Position numbers and translations under genes: made by a program
The notes under the pieces: generated by a model
What the model saw: only the letters and a program-made list of their open reading frames with translations
What the model was told of the DNA's origin: nothing
Databases searched by the model: none
Source: Nitrospira sp.
GTDB taxonomy: Bacteria > Nitrospirota > Nitrospiria > Nitrospirales > Nitrospiraceae
Reading direction: 5' to 3'
Assembly (NCBI GenBank): GCA_020697375.1
Contig: JAJFBJ010000155.1
Location: 1-6,509, forward strand
DNA: 6,509 nt
Part shown: positions 1 to 6,133 of the stretch, in pieces
Layout: every line of letters begins with the position of its first letter
How positions within the stretch are numbered: the first letter of the stretch is position 1

Positions 1-42
1 GACGAGAGGATCGTTCTACTCGTTTTCTCGGTGTCGGCCAAC

Positions 43-87
43 TGTCAACGATGTGTGGTCAGTTCGGGTGTCAGCGATGTGTTGTCA
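43..87. repeat. Two direct copies of a 19-nt repeat
   Basis: TGTCAACGATGTGTGGTCA at 43-61 and TGTCAGCGATGTGTTGTCA at 69-87 differ at two positions and start 26 nt apart. Shorter echoes follow (GATGTGACC at 126-134). Repeated TGTCAACGATGT-type motifs are known at the ends of IS21- and IS481-like elements, so this may be a solitary IS end. No transposase is visible beside it. A regulator-binding site upstream of the gene at 161 is the alternative. Confidence 0.45.
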
Positions 88-160
88 TGTGACCTTTAAG
101 GCTGTGGCCTGATAGACGAATAGACGATGTGACCCTATTCAAACATACGGGAGGACTGTT

Positions 161-373
161 ATGAAGCCAGGACGCATTAGGGTATCGGTTATCGGCGTAT
201 TCGCACTCACCGCGTTCATTGGCTGCGAAGCGTATAAACACGATAGGCAACTCCCACCGCCACCAGGTGCCTCCGTTCACGAATCTCCATCTCATGCCGG
301 ATCACCGGCTCCGCAAGGATCAACGCCCGTCCCGGCGCCAATCGCGCCTGACAAACGTACTAGTTCTCAATAG
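161..373 (+). CDS. Small proline-rich candidate lipoprotein
   Basis: The product is 70 residues long and no family is recognised. The N-terminus has basic residues (K2, R5, R7), then a hydrophobic stretch (about residues 8-21) ending in F-I-G-C, with Cys22 as the possible lipidation site. The -3 residue is Phe rather than the usual Leu, so the lipobox is imperfect. The rest is low-complexity and rich in Pro, Ser and Ala (for example PPPPG and PVPAPIAP), as expected of a flexible tether rather than a folded domain. The ATG is preceded by a strong Shine-Dalgarno sequence (GGGAGGA, 149-155) with 5 nt spacing, which supports both the start and the reality of the gene. The inferred location is the periplasmic face of the inner or outer membrane. 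Confidence 0.65.
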   Translation: MKPGRIRVSVIGVFALTAFIGCEAYKHDRQLPPPPGASVHESPSHAGSPAPQGSTPVPAPIAPDKRTSSQ

Positions 374-454
374 ACCGATTCACCGCAGATCATCGACTTT
401 TTGGACCACGGAGATTCGGAAAAGGGAAATGAACGCAAGATCAAAGAGGTCTCG

Positions 455-610
455 ATGTACGACATTGTAAATATCATTATGACGGCAAGAGGCCATGCCG
501 AGATATTTGCTCAACAGCGGCCGGAGGTAGCTGAGCCGGTTAAGAGGCTAGAGGAAGACTTGGTGAAGGCGCACAAGACATTTATCGATGCAGTTGTCCC
601 CATTACTTAG
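455..610 (+). CDS. Small helical hypothetical protein (51 aa)
   Basis: The ATG at 455 is chosen over the in-frame TTG at 401 because AAAGAGG (443-449) lies 5 nt upstream of it and the extra 18 residues look unstructured. The 51-residue product is acidic to neutral and helix-prone, with two likely amphipathic helices (residues about 1-20 and 24-47, with repeated E/K and V/L spacing). It has no signal peptide, membrane segment or Cys/His cluster. No family is recognised. It sits between two other small plus-strand genes, with a clear ribosome-binding site 8 nt after its stop for the next one, so the three probably form one transcription unit. It has no visible link to the CHAT-TIR cluster, which lies beyond the tRNA-derived repeat. 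Confidence 0.5.
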   Translation: MYDIVNIIMTARGHAEIFAQQRPEVAEPVKRLEEDLVKAHKTFIDAVVPIT

Positions 611-617
611 GAAAAAA

Positions 618-625
618 GGAGGTGA
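618..625 (+). promoter_or_regulatory. Strong Shine-Dalgarno for a broken small gene
   Basis: GGAGGTGA is a near-perfect anti-SD complement and lies 11 nt before the ATG at 637. In the sequence as given that ATG opens only four codons before TGA (649-651). Such a good site in front of a 4-codon ORF is the first clue that a real gene followed here and has been frameshifted. Confidence 0.6.
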
Positions 626-636
626 ATCAATCAAAA

Positions 637-911
637 ATGACTGCCCACTGACGAGGTCTATCATGCGGCCGAACACTTTCTCGGAACTTTTCGCAAAAGC
701 TTCCTGATGCGAGCGACCCTCGGAATTCTGAACGTCAAGCCGCCTTTGAGCAGCTATGGGCCTCTAATATTCGGCGCGCCCTTTTCCCGATGGAAACCGA
801 GATTGGGTCGCCAAGCTGGATGCTCCCACTGGACCCATCACCTTGACTGGGAAATCCGCAACCCAGACGCAACCTGAGCCTGCACCAGTTGAAATGGCCG
901 AAGCTCAATAA
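637..911 (+). pseudogene. Frameshifted small gene (about 91 aa when repaired)
   Basis: No single frame is open, but three consecutive frames each carry protein-like sequence that joins end to end. After the ATG at 637, frame 2 reads TDEVYHAAEHFLGTFRK (from 647). Frame 1 then reads KLPDASDPRNSERQAAFEQ and on to RRALFP (about 697-788). Frame 3 then reads DGNRDWVAKLDAPTGPITL and on to VEMAEAQ, with TAA at 909-911. Repair needs removal of one C near 644-646, one extra A in the A-run near 694-697, and one extra C in the C-run at 786-788. The repaired product is soluble and charged, with a Pro/Glu/Gln-rich tail, and is not recognised. The gene ends 10 nt before the tRNA fragment. The joins are my reconstruction. 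The pieces could also be chance, but the excellent ribosome-binding site and the clean joins argue against that. Confidence 0.5.
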
Positions 912-921
912 TTGAAATTTT

Positions 922-966
922 TGGTGGCGGTGACCCGGATTGAACGGGTGACCCGCGGCTTATGAG
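922..966 (-). other. 3' half of a tRNA (CAU anticodon), attachment-site remnant
   Basis: Read on the minus strand from 966 to 922, this is an anticodon loop CTCATAA (anticodon CAT at 964-962), the 3' strand of the anticodon stem (GCCGC), a 5-nt variable region (GGGTC), a perfect T-arm (ACCCG / TTCAATC / CGGGT), a 7-nt acceptor strand (CACCGCC), the discriminator A and an encoded CCA. The 5' half is absent: the five bases before the loop (TTGTT) do not pair with GCCGC, and no D-arm or GGCGGTG acceptor partner follows. CAU fits tRNA-Met or the tRNA-Ile whose C34 is modified to lysidine. Tyrosine recombinases of islands and phages often recombine at the anticodon loop and leave exactly such a 3'-end copy. 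On this strand the element should lie to the right of 966, with the intact tRNA at its far end. Confidence 0.85.
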
Positions 967-1011
967 AACAATTACGTATACCTCCAGTAGGTTGCGGTAG
1001 ACCACGCCAGG

Positions 1012-1056
1012 CAACAGCAGGCCCAAGCCTATCAAGGGGTTTGTGGCCTGCTGTTG
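1012..1056. repeat. 12-bp perfect inverted repeat beside the tRNA fragment
   Basis: CAACAGCAGGCC (1012-1023) and GGCCTGCTGTTG (1045-1056) are perfect inverted copies separated by 21 nt. On the plus strand a T-rich stretch follows (TTCCTTCTATT), giving a weak intrinsic-terminator look, although the loop is long. Lying 46 nt inside the presumed attachment site, it could also be a recombinase or excisionase arm site. Confidence 0.6.
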
Positions 1057-1089
1057 TTCCTTCTATTCTCCTGTGTTATCCCCTAACCG

Positions 1090-1148
1090 TGACTCTTTTC
1101 GGATCGCAACCGTGACTGCAACCGTGACGGAATAGATTTCATAACACC
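1090..1148 (-). mobile_element. Decayed IS end, homologous to the one at 6388
   Basis: TGACTCTTTTCGGATCG (1090-1106) matches TGACACTTTTCGGATCG (6388-6404) at 16 of 17 positions. The similarity resumes at TTCATAACACC (1138-1148) against TTCATTACACC (6425-6435). The extra length between the blocks here is explained by a tandem duplication around GCAACCGTGACT; AACCGTGAC occurs three times (1085-1093, 1108-1116, 1120-1128). On the minus strand, sequence just right of 1148 can be read as a short tail ending KDIFPSVL-stop, faintly like the transposase tail at 6429. This is best explained as the 3' end of an old IS copy whose transposase has been lost. Confidence 0.6.
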
Positions 1149-1529
1149 GAGGGAAAGATGTCTTTACCTCGCAGTTTCCAAGGTCTAAGGGCTCTTCATT
1201 GTGATGCAGACTGCAAACCGCAGGTCCATTTTCGCAGCTAGGTGGACTTCGATATGTATCCAAAACACAATCTCTCGTATCCGATCGGATACACGTAAGC
1301 CACATCATGCCAACCGCTTCTTCGTAACGGCCTGGTAAGCCATTGATTTTGCATTCCTGTCACGCGGCATCTTCCCGGCATCTTGATTGCTTGTCCCGAG
1401 TTCAGTACGAAGTTAAAACCGTCACTGACCTGGACTTCAGACCTATACGACGCGTACCAGTGCTGTTATTTCTAGATTTCGCCCCGGTCGTCATGTCTTG
1501 AAAGCTCGGTATCGAGCTGCTCATGGACC

Positions 1530-1762
1530 ACAAGTTCCCGGAGTCGGGGGGGAACGCAGGTGACATCGTTGTGGAAGATGGCGGATGCGGCGACGAGGAC
1601 TTAATGGTGGAGTATTACCAGCGTCTGCTGAAGGGCGAAGGGCGGTCAGCGGCGTTACGAGAAGCGCAGGGGATGATGATCAATAGTAAAACGCGATCCC
1701 ATCCATACTATTGGGCGGCTTTCCTCTCCATCGGAGATTGGCGGCCGCTAGGCCAGAATTGA
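1530..1762 (+). pseudogene. Relic of a CHAT-domain protease C-terminus
   Basis: From 1601 the frame reads LMVEYYQRLLKGEGRSAALR and continues through HPYYWAAFLSIGDWRPLGQN to TGA at 1760-1762. It aligns residue by residue with the last 55 or so residues of the intact CHAT domain ending at 4596 (LMVDYYTRLLKGEGRSAALR, then HPYYWAAFVSIGRWTPLAQN). Upstream, another frame (1554-1598) reads TQVTSLWKMADAATR, matching TQVASLWKVADEATK of the intact copy, so one base has been lost near 1598-1600. The region that would hold the catalytic Cys (SACETG) and His is missing, so the relic cannot be a protease. It is the stump of a paralogous TPR-CHAT gene that once lay directly upstream of the surviving one. 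An ORF opening at 1523 covers it but is in the wrong frame before about 1600. Confidence 0.85.
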
Positions 1763-1787
1763 CGCGAGCTACTCAGAGAAACAAGAT
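1759..1787 (+). promoter_or_regulatory. Possible sigma-70-like promoter for the CHAT-TIR cluster
   Basis: TTGACG (1759-1764) matches the -35 consensus at five of six positions. At 17-nt spacing lies CAAGAT (1782-1787), a weak -10 keeping the A2, A5 and T6 positions. It overlaps the stop codon of the CHAT relic and would give a leader of about 60 nt before the ATG at 1853. The -10 is poor and this organism's promoter rules are unknown. Confidence 0.3.
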
Positions 1788-1852
1788 TAAGAGAGGCGTG
1801 ATCATGGGTATGTTGTAAGACACAGAGGCTTCACCCAGTGGAGACCGAGCTA

Positions 1853-3622
1853 ATGCACCGACGAAATCTGGATTGGTGTGATGTTTTCCTCCTGGTGCTG
1901 TCCATGCTTGGGGTGGTTGTGAGTGCAGGCGCCCAGGAAAGTACTGGAAATGAGGCTGACACGCTAAACCAGCAAGTCGAACAGCTCTACCGGCAAGGTC
2001 AATACAGTGATGCAATTCCTTTGGCTCAGCGTTCACTCGAGCTCAATGAGGCACAGCTAGGACCAGAAGATCCAAAAACGGTGACCTCGCTCAATAATCT
2101 AGCCCTTCTTTATAAGTCCAGCGGGGATTACGGAGTAGCAGAATCATTGTACCACCGTGCTTTAGCGATACGATTGAGAATTCTTGGAGCAGAGCATCCA
2201 GATACTGCCGTGTCATTAAACAATCTTGGTACATACTATGAAGCCGTTGGCAACTATCCTCAAGCAGAACGCCTGCACCAACAGGCATTAGGGATCCGAG
2301 AAAAAGTGTTAGGTCGGGATCACCTTTTGACTGCTGCTTCGCAGATCAATTTATCTATCGTCTACTATGACACCGGGGCATATTCGAGGGCAGAACCACT
2401 GTTGCGTCAGGCATTAGCAACCAATGAAAAAATCTATGGAGCCGAGCATCCCAATACATCCACTGTACTTAATAATCTAGCCGCACTTTATCAGGCTAGA
2501 GGTGACTACGCCAAAGCGGCATCGCTTTCGCAGCGTGTGGTGGCCATCCGCCAACAAGCTCTGGGAAAGGAACACCCTTTGACTGCCGCCGCGCAAAGCA
2601 ATCTGGCCACTATTTATAGCCACAGGGGTGAACAAGACAAAGCAATACCGCTATTACGCGAGGCACTGGCGACGAGTGAAAAAATCTACGGAGAGGAACA
2701 TCCAGTAACCGCAAGTCTGCTCACTAATCTAGGCGTAAGCCATAGGACAGCAGGAGACTATGGTACGGCGGAGCCGCTGCTCGAACACTCACTGGCTATC
2801 ACTCGCAAAATCCTCGGGCCTACGCACCCAGATACGGCCAACTCCCTACGTAACCTGGCGGTTTTGCATTGGGCTTCTGGGAATTTAACAAGAGCTATTC
2901 AATTGATGGAACAGGCCCAGCTTATTCAGGCAAACAACACCTCCACATTTTTTCTGTCAGGATCAGAGTTCCGAAAGATCAGATACCTTCAGCAGGGGTG
3001 GGGAGACACTTCGGCCGATATTTCCTTGTCACTAGCACTAACGGACCGGCAGGCAGTGAGTCTTGGATTGACGAGTGTGCTGCGCACAAAAGGCCGAGTG
3101 TTGGACGCCCTATCCGAAAGTTTGGGAAGACTTCGACAAAGCATAAAACAAGAAGACCATGAGCTTTTCGACGAGTTAGCCGCCGTGGCGCAGCAATGGT
3201 CAGCATTGATCTATCAAATTTCTGCTACGTTATCCGCGGAAGACTATCGTGTACGATTAAACGATCTTGCGACTAAAAAAGAGCAGCTTGAGACTGAGTT
3301 GTCAATGAGGGGTGCTGACTTACGGGTAGAAATTAATCCCATTACCCTGGCGAGAATCCAGGCCGCGATCCCAATGGACGCCGCGCTCGTAGAGTGGTTC
3401 CGGTACCAACTGTTCGACCCGAACGCAAAGAGCAAGGAACCAAATTTGGGAAACCACGCTACGTGGCCTATGTGGTCAAGCGCGAGGGCAGCCCCGCCGT
3501 CGTGGATATTGGTCACGCCCACGACATTGAAAAGCTCATCCAAGATTTCCGAACGGCGCTCAGCGATAGGGAGGCTGCATATGTCGGAGAGGTTGCCACA
3601 GAACTGTCTGAGAAGGTGGTAA
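1853..3622 (+). CDS. Exported TPR protein, N-terminal part of a TPR-CHAT protease
   Basis: This is the N-terminal portion of a TPR-CHAT protein. The ATG at 1853 is preferred to the in-frame GTG at 1838 because GGAGA (1840-1844) is well spaced from it and it begins directly with the signal peptide (basic HRR, hydrophobic core about residues 11-23, AGA-Q cleavage after residue 27). Residues about 40-360 form eight TPRs of 42-residue spacing of the kinesin-light-chain type (NNLA.LY...GDY..AE.L...AL.I....LG.EHP.T). A helical linker follows (about 365-510). The segment ALVEWFRYQLFDP (near 510) is the usual lead-in to a CHAT domain. From about 3442 the conserved sequence continues in the -1 frame, so the last 58 or so residues of this frame, ending at 3622, are non-homologous tail. 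Read through the shift, the protein would be about 914 residues, a normal size for TPR-CHAT proteins. The TPRs probably bind a partner or ligand outside the cytoplasm. Confidence 0.85.
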   Translation: MHRRNLDWCDVFLLVLSMLGVVVSAGAQESTGNEADTLNQQVEQLYRQGQYSDAIPLAQRSLELNEAQLGPEDPKTVTSLNNLALLYKSSGDYGVAESLYHRALAIRLRILGAEHPDTAVSLNNLGTYYEAVGNYPQAERLHQQALGIREKVLGRDHLLTAASQINLSIVYYDTGAYSRAEPLLRQALATNEKIYGAEHPNTSTVLNNLAALYQARGDYAKAASLSQRVVAIRQQALGKEHPLTAAAQSNLATIYSHRGEQDKAIPLLREALATSEKIYGEEHPVTASLLTNLGVSHRTAGDYGTAEPLLEHSLAITRKILGPTHPDTANSLRNLAVLHWASGNLTRAIQLMEQAQLIQANNTSTFFLSGSEFRKIRYLQQGWGDTSADISLSLALTDRQAVSLGLTSVLRTKGRVLDALSESLGRLRQSIKQEDHELFDELAAVAQQWSALIYQISATLSAEDYRVRLNDLATKKEQLETELSMRGADLRVEINPITLARIQAAIPMDAALVEWFRYQLFDPNAKSKEPNLGNHATWPMWSSARAAPPSWILVTPTTLKSSSKISERRSAIGRLHMSERLPQNCLRRW

Positions 3623-4596
3623 AACCCTTGCGCCCACACATACGCGATGCCGAGCGGTTGCTCATCTCACCGGACGGGGCCTTGAATCTAATACCGTTTG
3701 CTGCGCTGGTGGATGAAAACGGCTCATATCTTGGAGTCCGCTATGACATCACCTATCTGACTAGTGGCCGTGATCTGCTGCGGTTCGGGACGCCCGCGGT
3801 TGCAACCGGCGACGCCGTAGTTGTGGCTAATCCAGACTATGATGACGTTGGTTCTTTGCTCGCTCAAGGCGATACTTCCGTTCAGTCGTCACGTTCCATT
3901 GATCTGGATCGCGGCGGAGTGAACTTCTTGCCGTTGGACGGCACAGCGAAAGAAGCGGTGGCACTGAAGGACTTGCTCAAGGTCGAGGATAAAAACGTGC
4001 TGACGCAAGCGGAGGCCACTGAGGCTCGAGTCAAGCAGCTGCAAGGGCCGCGCCTGCTGCATATCGCGACGCACGGGTTCTTTCTGAAAGATAATGAGTT
4101 GCCGGCTGCCGCCGCCAGGACGGCAGCTTTCTCCCAAGACCAAGTGCCTGTCCCTGTGGGCGAGAATCCACTACTGCGCTCCGGCCTGGCATTGGCGGGG
4201 GCCAACGGTCGTCGCTCGGGGGAGCATGATGACGGGATTTTAACGGCAGCGGAAGTGGCCCAGATGGATCTCCGCGGAACGCAGCTCGTGGTGCTCTCGG
4301 CGTGCGAAACGGGATTGGGCGACGTGCAGAATGGGGAAGGGGTCTATGGTCTGCGGCGGGCCCTAGTACTCGCGGGGGCCGAGACGCAGGTGGCGTCGCT
4401 CTGGAAGGTGGCGGATGAGGCGACCAAAAACTTGATGGTGGACTACTACACACGCTTGCTGAAGGGCGAAGGCCGCTCAGCGGCCTTGCGAGAGGCACAG
4501 CGAACGATGATCAACAGCGCAGAGAGATCGCATCCGTACTATTGGGCCGCCTTCGTCTCGATCGGGAGATGGACGCCGCTGGCGCAAAATCGATAG
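3394..4596 (+). CDS. CHAT (caspase-HetF-associated-TPR) protease domain
   Basis: This is the catalytic part of the TPR-CHAT protein, in the -1 frame relative to the TPR part. Homologous sequence starts at GKPRYVAYVVKREG (3448 onward). The ORF is open from a GTG at 3394, but no ribosome-binding site supports an independent start there. Counting from 3394, the clan-CD catalytic dyad is intact: His227 in HIATHGFF and Cys304 in SACETGLG (about H741 and C818 in the joined protein). GVYGLRRALVLAGA and ASLWKVADEAT follow the Cys as in the family, and the C-terminus ends HPYYWAAFVSIGRWTPLAQN. CHAT proteases include Csx29 of type III-E CRISPR (Craspase) and proteases that cleave bacterial gasdermins. 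The substrate here is unknown. The best local candidates are the downstream TIR and Ig-like proteins, which is inference. The TIR gene starts 46 nt downstream. Confidence 0.88.
   Translation: MVPVPTVRPERKEQGTKFGKPRYVAYVVKREGSPAVVDIGHAHDIEKLIQDFRTALSDREAAYVGEVATELSEKVVKPLRPHIRDAERLLISPDGALNLIPFAALVDENGSYLGVRYDITYLTSGRDLLRFGTPAVATGDAVVVANPDYDDVGSLLAQGDTSVQSSRSIDLDRGGVNFLPLDGTAKEAVALKDLLKVEDKNVLTQAEATEARVKQLQGPRLLHIATHGFFLKDNELPAAAARTAAFSQDQVPVPVGENPLLRSGLALAGANGRRSGEHDDGILTAAEVAQMDLRGTQLVVLSACETGLGDVQNGEGVYGLRRALVLAGAETQVASLWKVADEATKNLMVDYYTRLLKGEGRSAALREAQRTMINSAERSHPYYWAAFVSIGRWTPLAQNR
3442..3466 (+). promoter_or_regulatory. Candidate -1 ribosomal frameshift site
   Basis: A-AAT-TTG (3442-3448) is an X-XXY-YYZ heptamer in the correct phase of the TPR frame: codons AAT (3443) and TTG (3446) can re-pair as AAA and TTT one base back. 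The next codon, GGG at 3448, enters the CHAT frame exactly where homology to CHAT proteins begins. After a 5-nt spacer (GGAAA), CCACG (3454-3458) and CGTGG (3462-3466) form a 5-bp hairpin with a CTA loop. A purine-rich AAGGA at 3434-3438 could act as an internal SD but is closer than in dnaX. The alternative is loss of one base from an ancestral CCCAAATTT or CCAAAATTT, by mutation or sequencing error. Confidence 0.45.
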
Positions 4597-4610
4597 AAAG
4601 GGTGAATGGC

Positions 4611-4622
4611 TAGGTATACCTA
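4611..4622. repeat. Perfect 12-bp palindrome between the CHAT and TIR genes
   Basis: TAGGTATACCTA is fully self-complementary and lies in the 46-nt gap between the CHAT stop and the TIR start. It is too short and loop-free for a terminator and is not followed by a T-run. It could be an operator half-site pair or chance. Confidence 0.35.
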
Positions 4623-4642
4623 TTGGACGAACGAGGCGACGT

Positions 4643-5360
4643 ATGGCTGGAATATTTATCAGTTATCGACAGTCCGATGCCAAGGCCTGGGCGATTGGCT
4701 TGCGCGATGATCTCGCCAATACTTTCGGTGAAGACCAAGTCTTTCTCGACAAAGATACTCTGCACGCGGGCAATTGGCGAGAGCAGATCCACCGGCACTG
4801 GACCGTTGCAATGTCGTCCTGATCATAATCGGGCCGCGGTGGCTAACCATTACTGACGACCAGAACCGACCTCGTCTCAATCTTCCTGACGATGTCCATC
4901 GCCAGGAAATCGCGCTCACGTTGAAGCATAAAGCGGTGACCGTCATTCCAGTGCTGGTCGACGAGGCACTGATGCCGCGAGCCGAGCAACTCCCAGTGGA
5001 CTTGCATGGTTTGTGCGATCAGCAGGCCTACAAGATGGGTGATACCAAGGCCCGACGACAGGCGGATCTGGAGGTCCTTGTTCGGAACATCCAAGCGGTC
5101 GGGGGGCTCACCCCGCGTCGGGGCGCCAATGCTGAGGAGACGCTCGGCTCGTTAGAGGAACGAATATCTTGGTACAAATTGGATTTCGCTGCGCTTGGGA
5201 TCTCCGTTGTCCTCACTCTCTGCTCGGCCATATATGCGTATCGCTGGACGAACTGGGAGGCGGGGAGATTGTGTTCTTACTGGTGTTGTTCTATGCACTT
5301 GCCTTCGCTGGCAAGCGGCTGTGGCGGTTCCGAGGTGAACGAGCAAGGAGGGTGGCATGA
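4643..5360 (+). pseudogene. TIR-domain protein with C-terminal two-helix membrane anchor (two frameshifts)
   Basis: The ATG at 4643 has GAGG 6 nt upstream and opens directly on the TIR strand A motif (AGIFISYRQSDAKAW). Frame 2 runs through VFLDKDTLHAGNWREQIHR to 4795; unshifted, it stops at 4822. Homology continues in frame 1 from GCA at 4795 (ALDRCNVVLIIIGPRWLTI, then the DDVHRQEIALTL and VIPVLVDEALMPRAEQLP blocks) to EAG at 5265. It then enters frame 3 as EIVFLLVLFYALAFAGKRLW and ends at TGA 5358-5360. The repaired protein is about 239 residues. Glu47 (WREQI) matches the catalytic Glu of NAD-cleaving TIRs. Two hydrophobic helices (LDFAALGISVVLTL... and EIVFLLVLFYALAF...) separated by a short loop put the TIR in the cytoplasm, tethered to the inner membrane. 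Both shifts can be repaired by restoring one G in a G-run, and neither site is slippery. The unshifted frame 1 runs on to 5565 as nonsense. Confidence 0.8.
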
Positions 5361-6133
5361 GTGTCCGATGTGGCCAGTGGACCGGTCTCGGACTCTGGCT
5401 GGTCGCTGTATTATTTGCTCCGCAGACGGCGCTGGCTCAGACCGATTCACGAAACATTGCAATGGAGGTCATCTGCCTGACCGATCGACCTGTTATCGAC
5501 CAAGGGGCGAATACCAGGCTGCAAGCGTGGGCGGCCACGCAGGATGGCCACTCGATTGCGTTTAAGTGGCAGGTCACGGCTGGTGTGGTACAGGGCACGG
5601 GGCCGGATGTGCAATGGACTCTATCTGGAGTCAAGATTGAATCCGGCGAGCTTCACAAAAAGGTGACGGCCACTGTGAAAGCCGTGGCGGCAGGCCTGAG
5701 AGAATCGAACTGCACGGTGGAAGTATTCATCGGTAATAATGAAGAAGACACAGGGCCAGATAGATCCTCCTCCGACAGGCGAGGAGGTTTCCGATCGGCT
5801 CGACGGTATCTGTTGCCAGACCAGGAGGAGCCGGGCTTCGGTCCCTATAGTTACCTGCTATTTCCGAAACCGCCGCAGACAGAAGAAGAGAGAAAACGCT
5901 ACCTCAAGACCTTAGAGTCGTGTTTGCTCGTGATGCAAAGTGTCGAGGACCATATCAAACGCCACCGTCGACCGAGTGAATTGAATGCCACGCATATTCC
6001 GATAACGGAATTCCCGAAATACAGCCCAGGTCCGCGGAATGGGCGGAAAATACCTTGGCCGCGTACGATTACACGAGGGCCCAGAAGCTGTTGGACAAAC
6101 TGGATGACACGTATCAACGAGGCCCGTACTTGA
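5357..6133 (+). CDS. Exported Ig/PKD-like domain protein (N-terminal part, frameshifted near 6031)
   Basis: The ATG overlaps the TIR stop (ATGA, 5357-5360) and has AAGGAGG at 5345-5351, so translation is probably coupled to the TIR gene. A signal peptide is clear: basic start, hydrophobic LGLWLVAVLFA, cleavage after ALA at about residue 27. Residues about 35-130 look like an Ig/PKD-type beta-sandwich: a CLTDRPVIDQGANTRLQAWA strand pair, FKWQVTAGVVQGTGPDVQWT, an LSGV turn, then VTATVKAV and CTVEVFI. A charged, disordered linker follows (about 131-150), then a C-terminal domain with YSYLLFPKPPQTEEERKRYL and a helical segment that I do not recognise. Homologous-looking sequence leaves this frame at about 6031 (after YSPG) and continues in frame -1; the last 34 or so residues to 6133 are nonsense. 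The likely location is the periplasm or cell surface. Confidence 0.75.
   Translation: MSVRCGQWTGLGLWLVAVLFAPQTALAQTDSRNIAMEVICLTDRPVIDQGANTRLQAWAATQDGHSIAFKWQVTAGVVQGTGPDVQWTLSGVKIESGELHKKVTATVKAVAAGLRESNCTVEVFIGNNEEDTGPDRSSSDRRGGFRSARRYLLPDQEEPGFGPYSYLLFPKPPQTEEERKRYLKTLESCLLVMQSVEDHIKRHRRPSELNATHIPITEFPKYSPGPRNGRKIPWPRTITRGPRSCWTNWMTRINEART

Larger units (their letters stand above)
967..1530. other. Gene-poor junction region
   Basis: No convincing gene lies in this stretch. It holds the 12-bp inverted repeat at 1012-1056 and the decayed IS end at 1090-1148, described separately. Around 1329-1500 a plus-strand frame is open for about 57 codons, ending in the residues VPVLLFLDFAPVVMS and a TGA at 1498-1500, but it lacks a start codon and a ribosome-binding site and matches nothing I recognise. 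The region looks like the scrambled edge of an integrated element. Confidence 0.5.

Noticed and set aside
838..1035. 65-codon minus-strand ORF ending near 838
   Set aside because: It runs through the tRNA 3' half; the ISRGSPVQSGSP-type sequence is just translated tRNA.
1084..1128. Three AACCGTGAC copies as a CRISPR or iteron array
   Set aside because: There are only three 9-nt copies with unequal spacing. They are better explained by a 12-nt duplication inside the decayed IS end.
1804..1818. Four-codon ORF ATGGGTATGTTGTAA with a good ribosome-binding site, as a regulatory leader peptide
   Set aside because: It is too short, has no run of a regulatory amino acid and no alternative hairpins after it. 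It could be a relic start, but nothing supports a function.
3244..3639. 131-codon minus-strand ORF
   Set aside because: It lies opposite the TPR-CHAT linker and junction, has no ribosome-binding site and shows no recognisable protein features.
4031..4498. 155-codon minus-strand ORF rich in Pro, Ser and Arg
   Set aside because: It is the antisense shadow of the CHAT catalytic region, whose motifs (HIATHGFF, SACETG) are clearly on the plus strand.
4606..4708. ATG at 4606 as the TIR start
   Set aside because: It is in frame 1, gives an unrelated 34-codon ORF ending in TGA, and is out of phase with the TIR motif that begins at 4643.
4793..4800. Programmed frameshift inside the TIR gene
   Set aside because: CACCGGCACTGG has no X-XXY-YYZ pattern in phase, and a missing G in CCGGGCACTGG explains it simply. 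The same reasoning applies to the G-run at 5262-5265.
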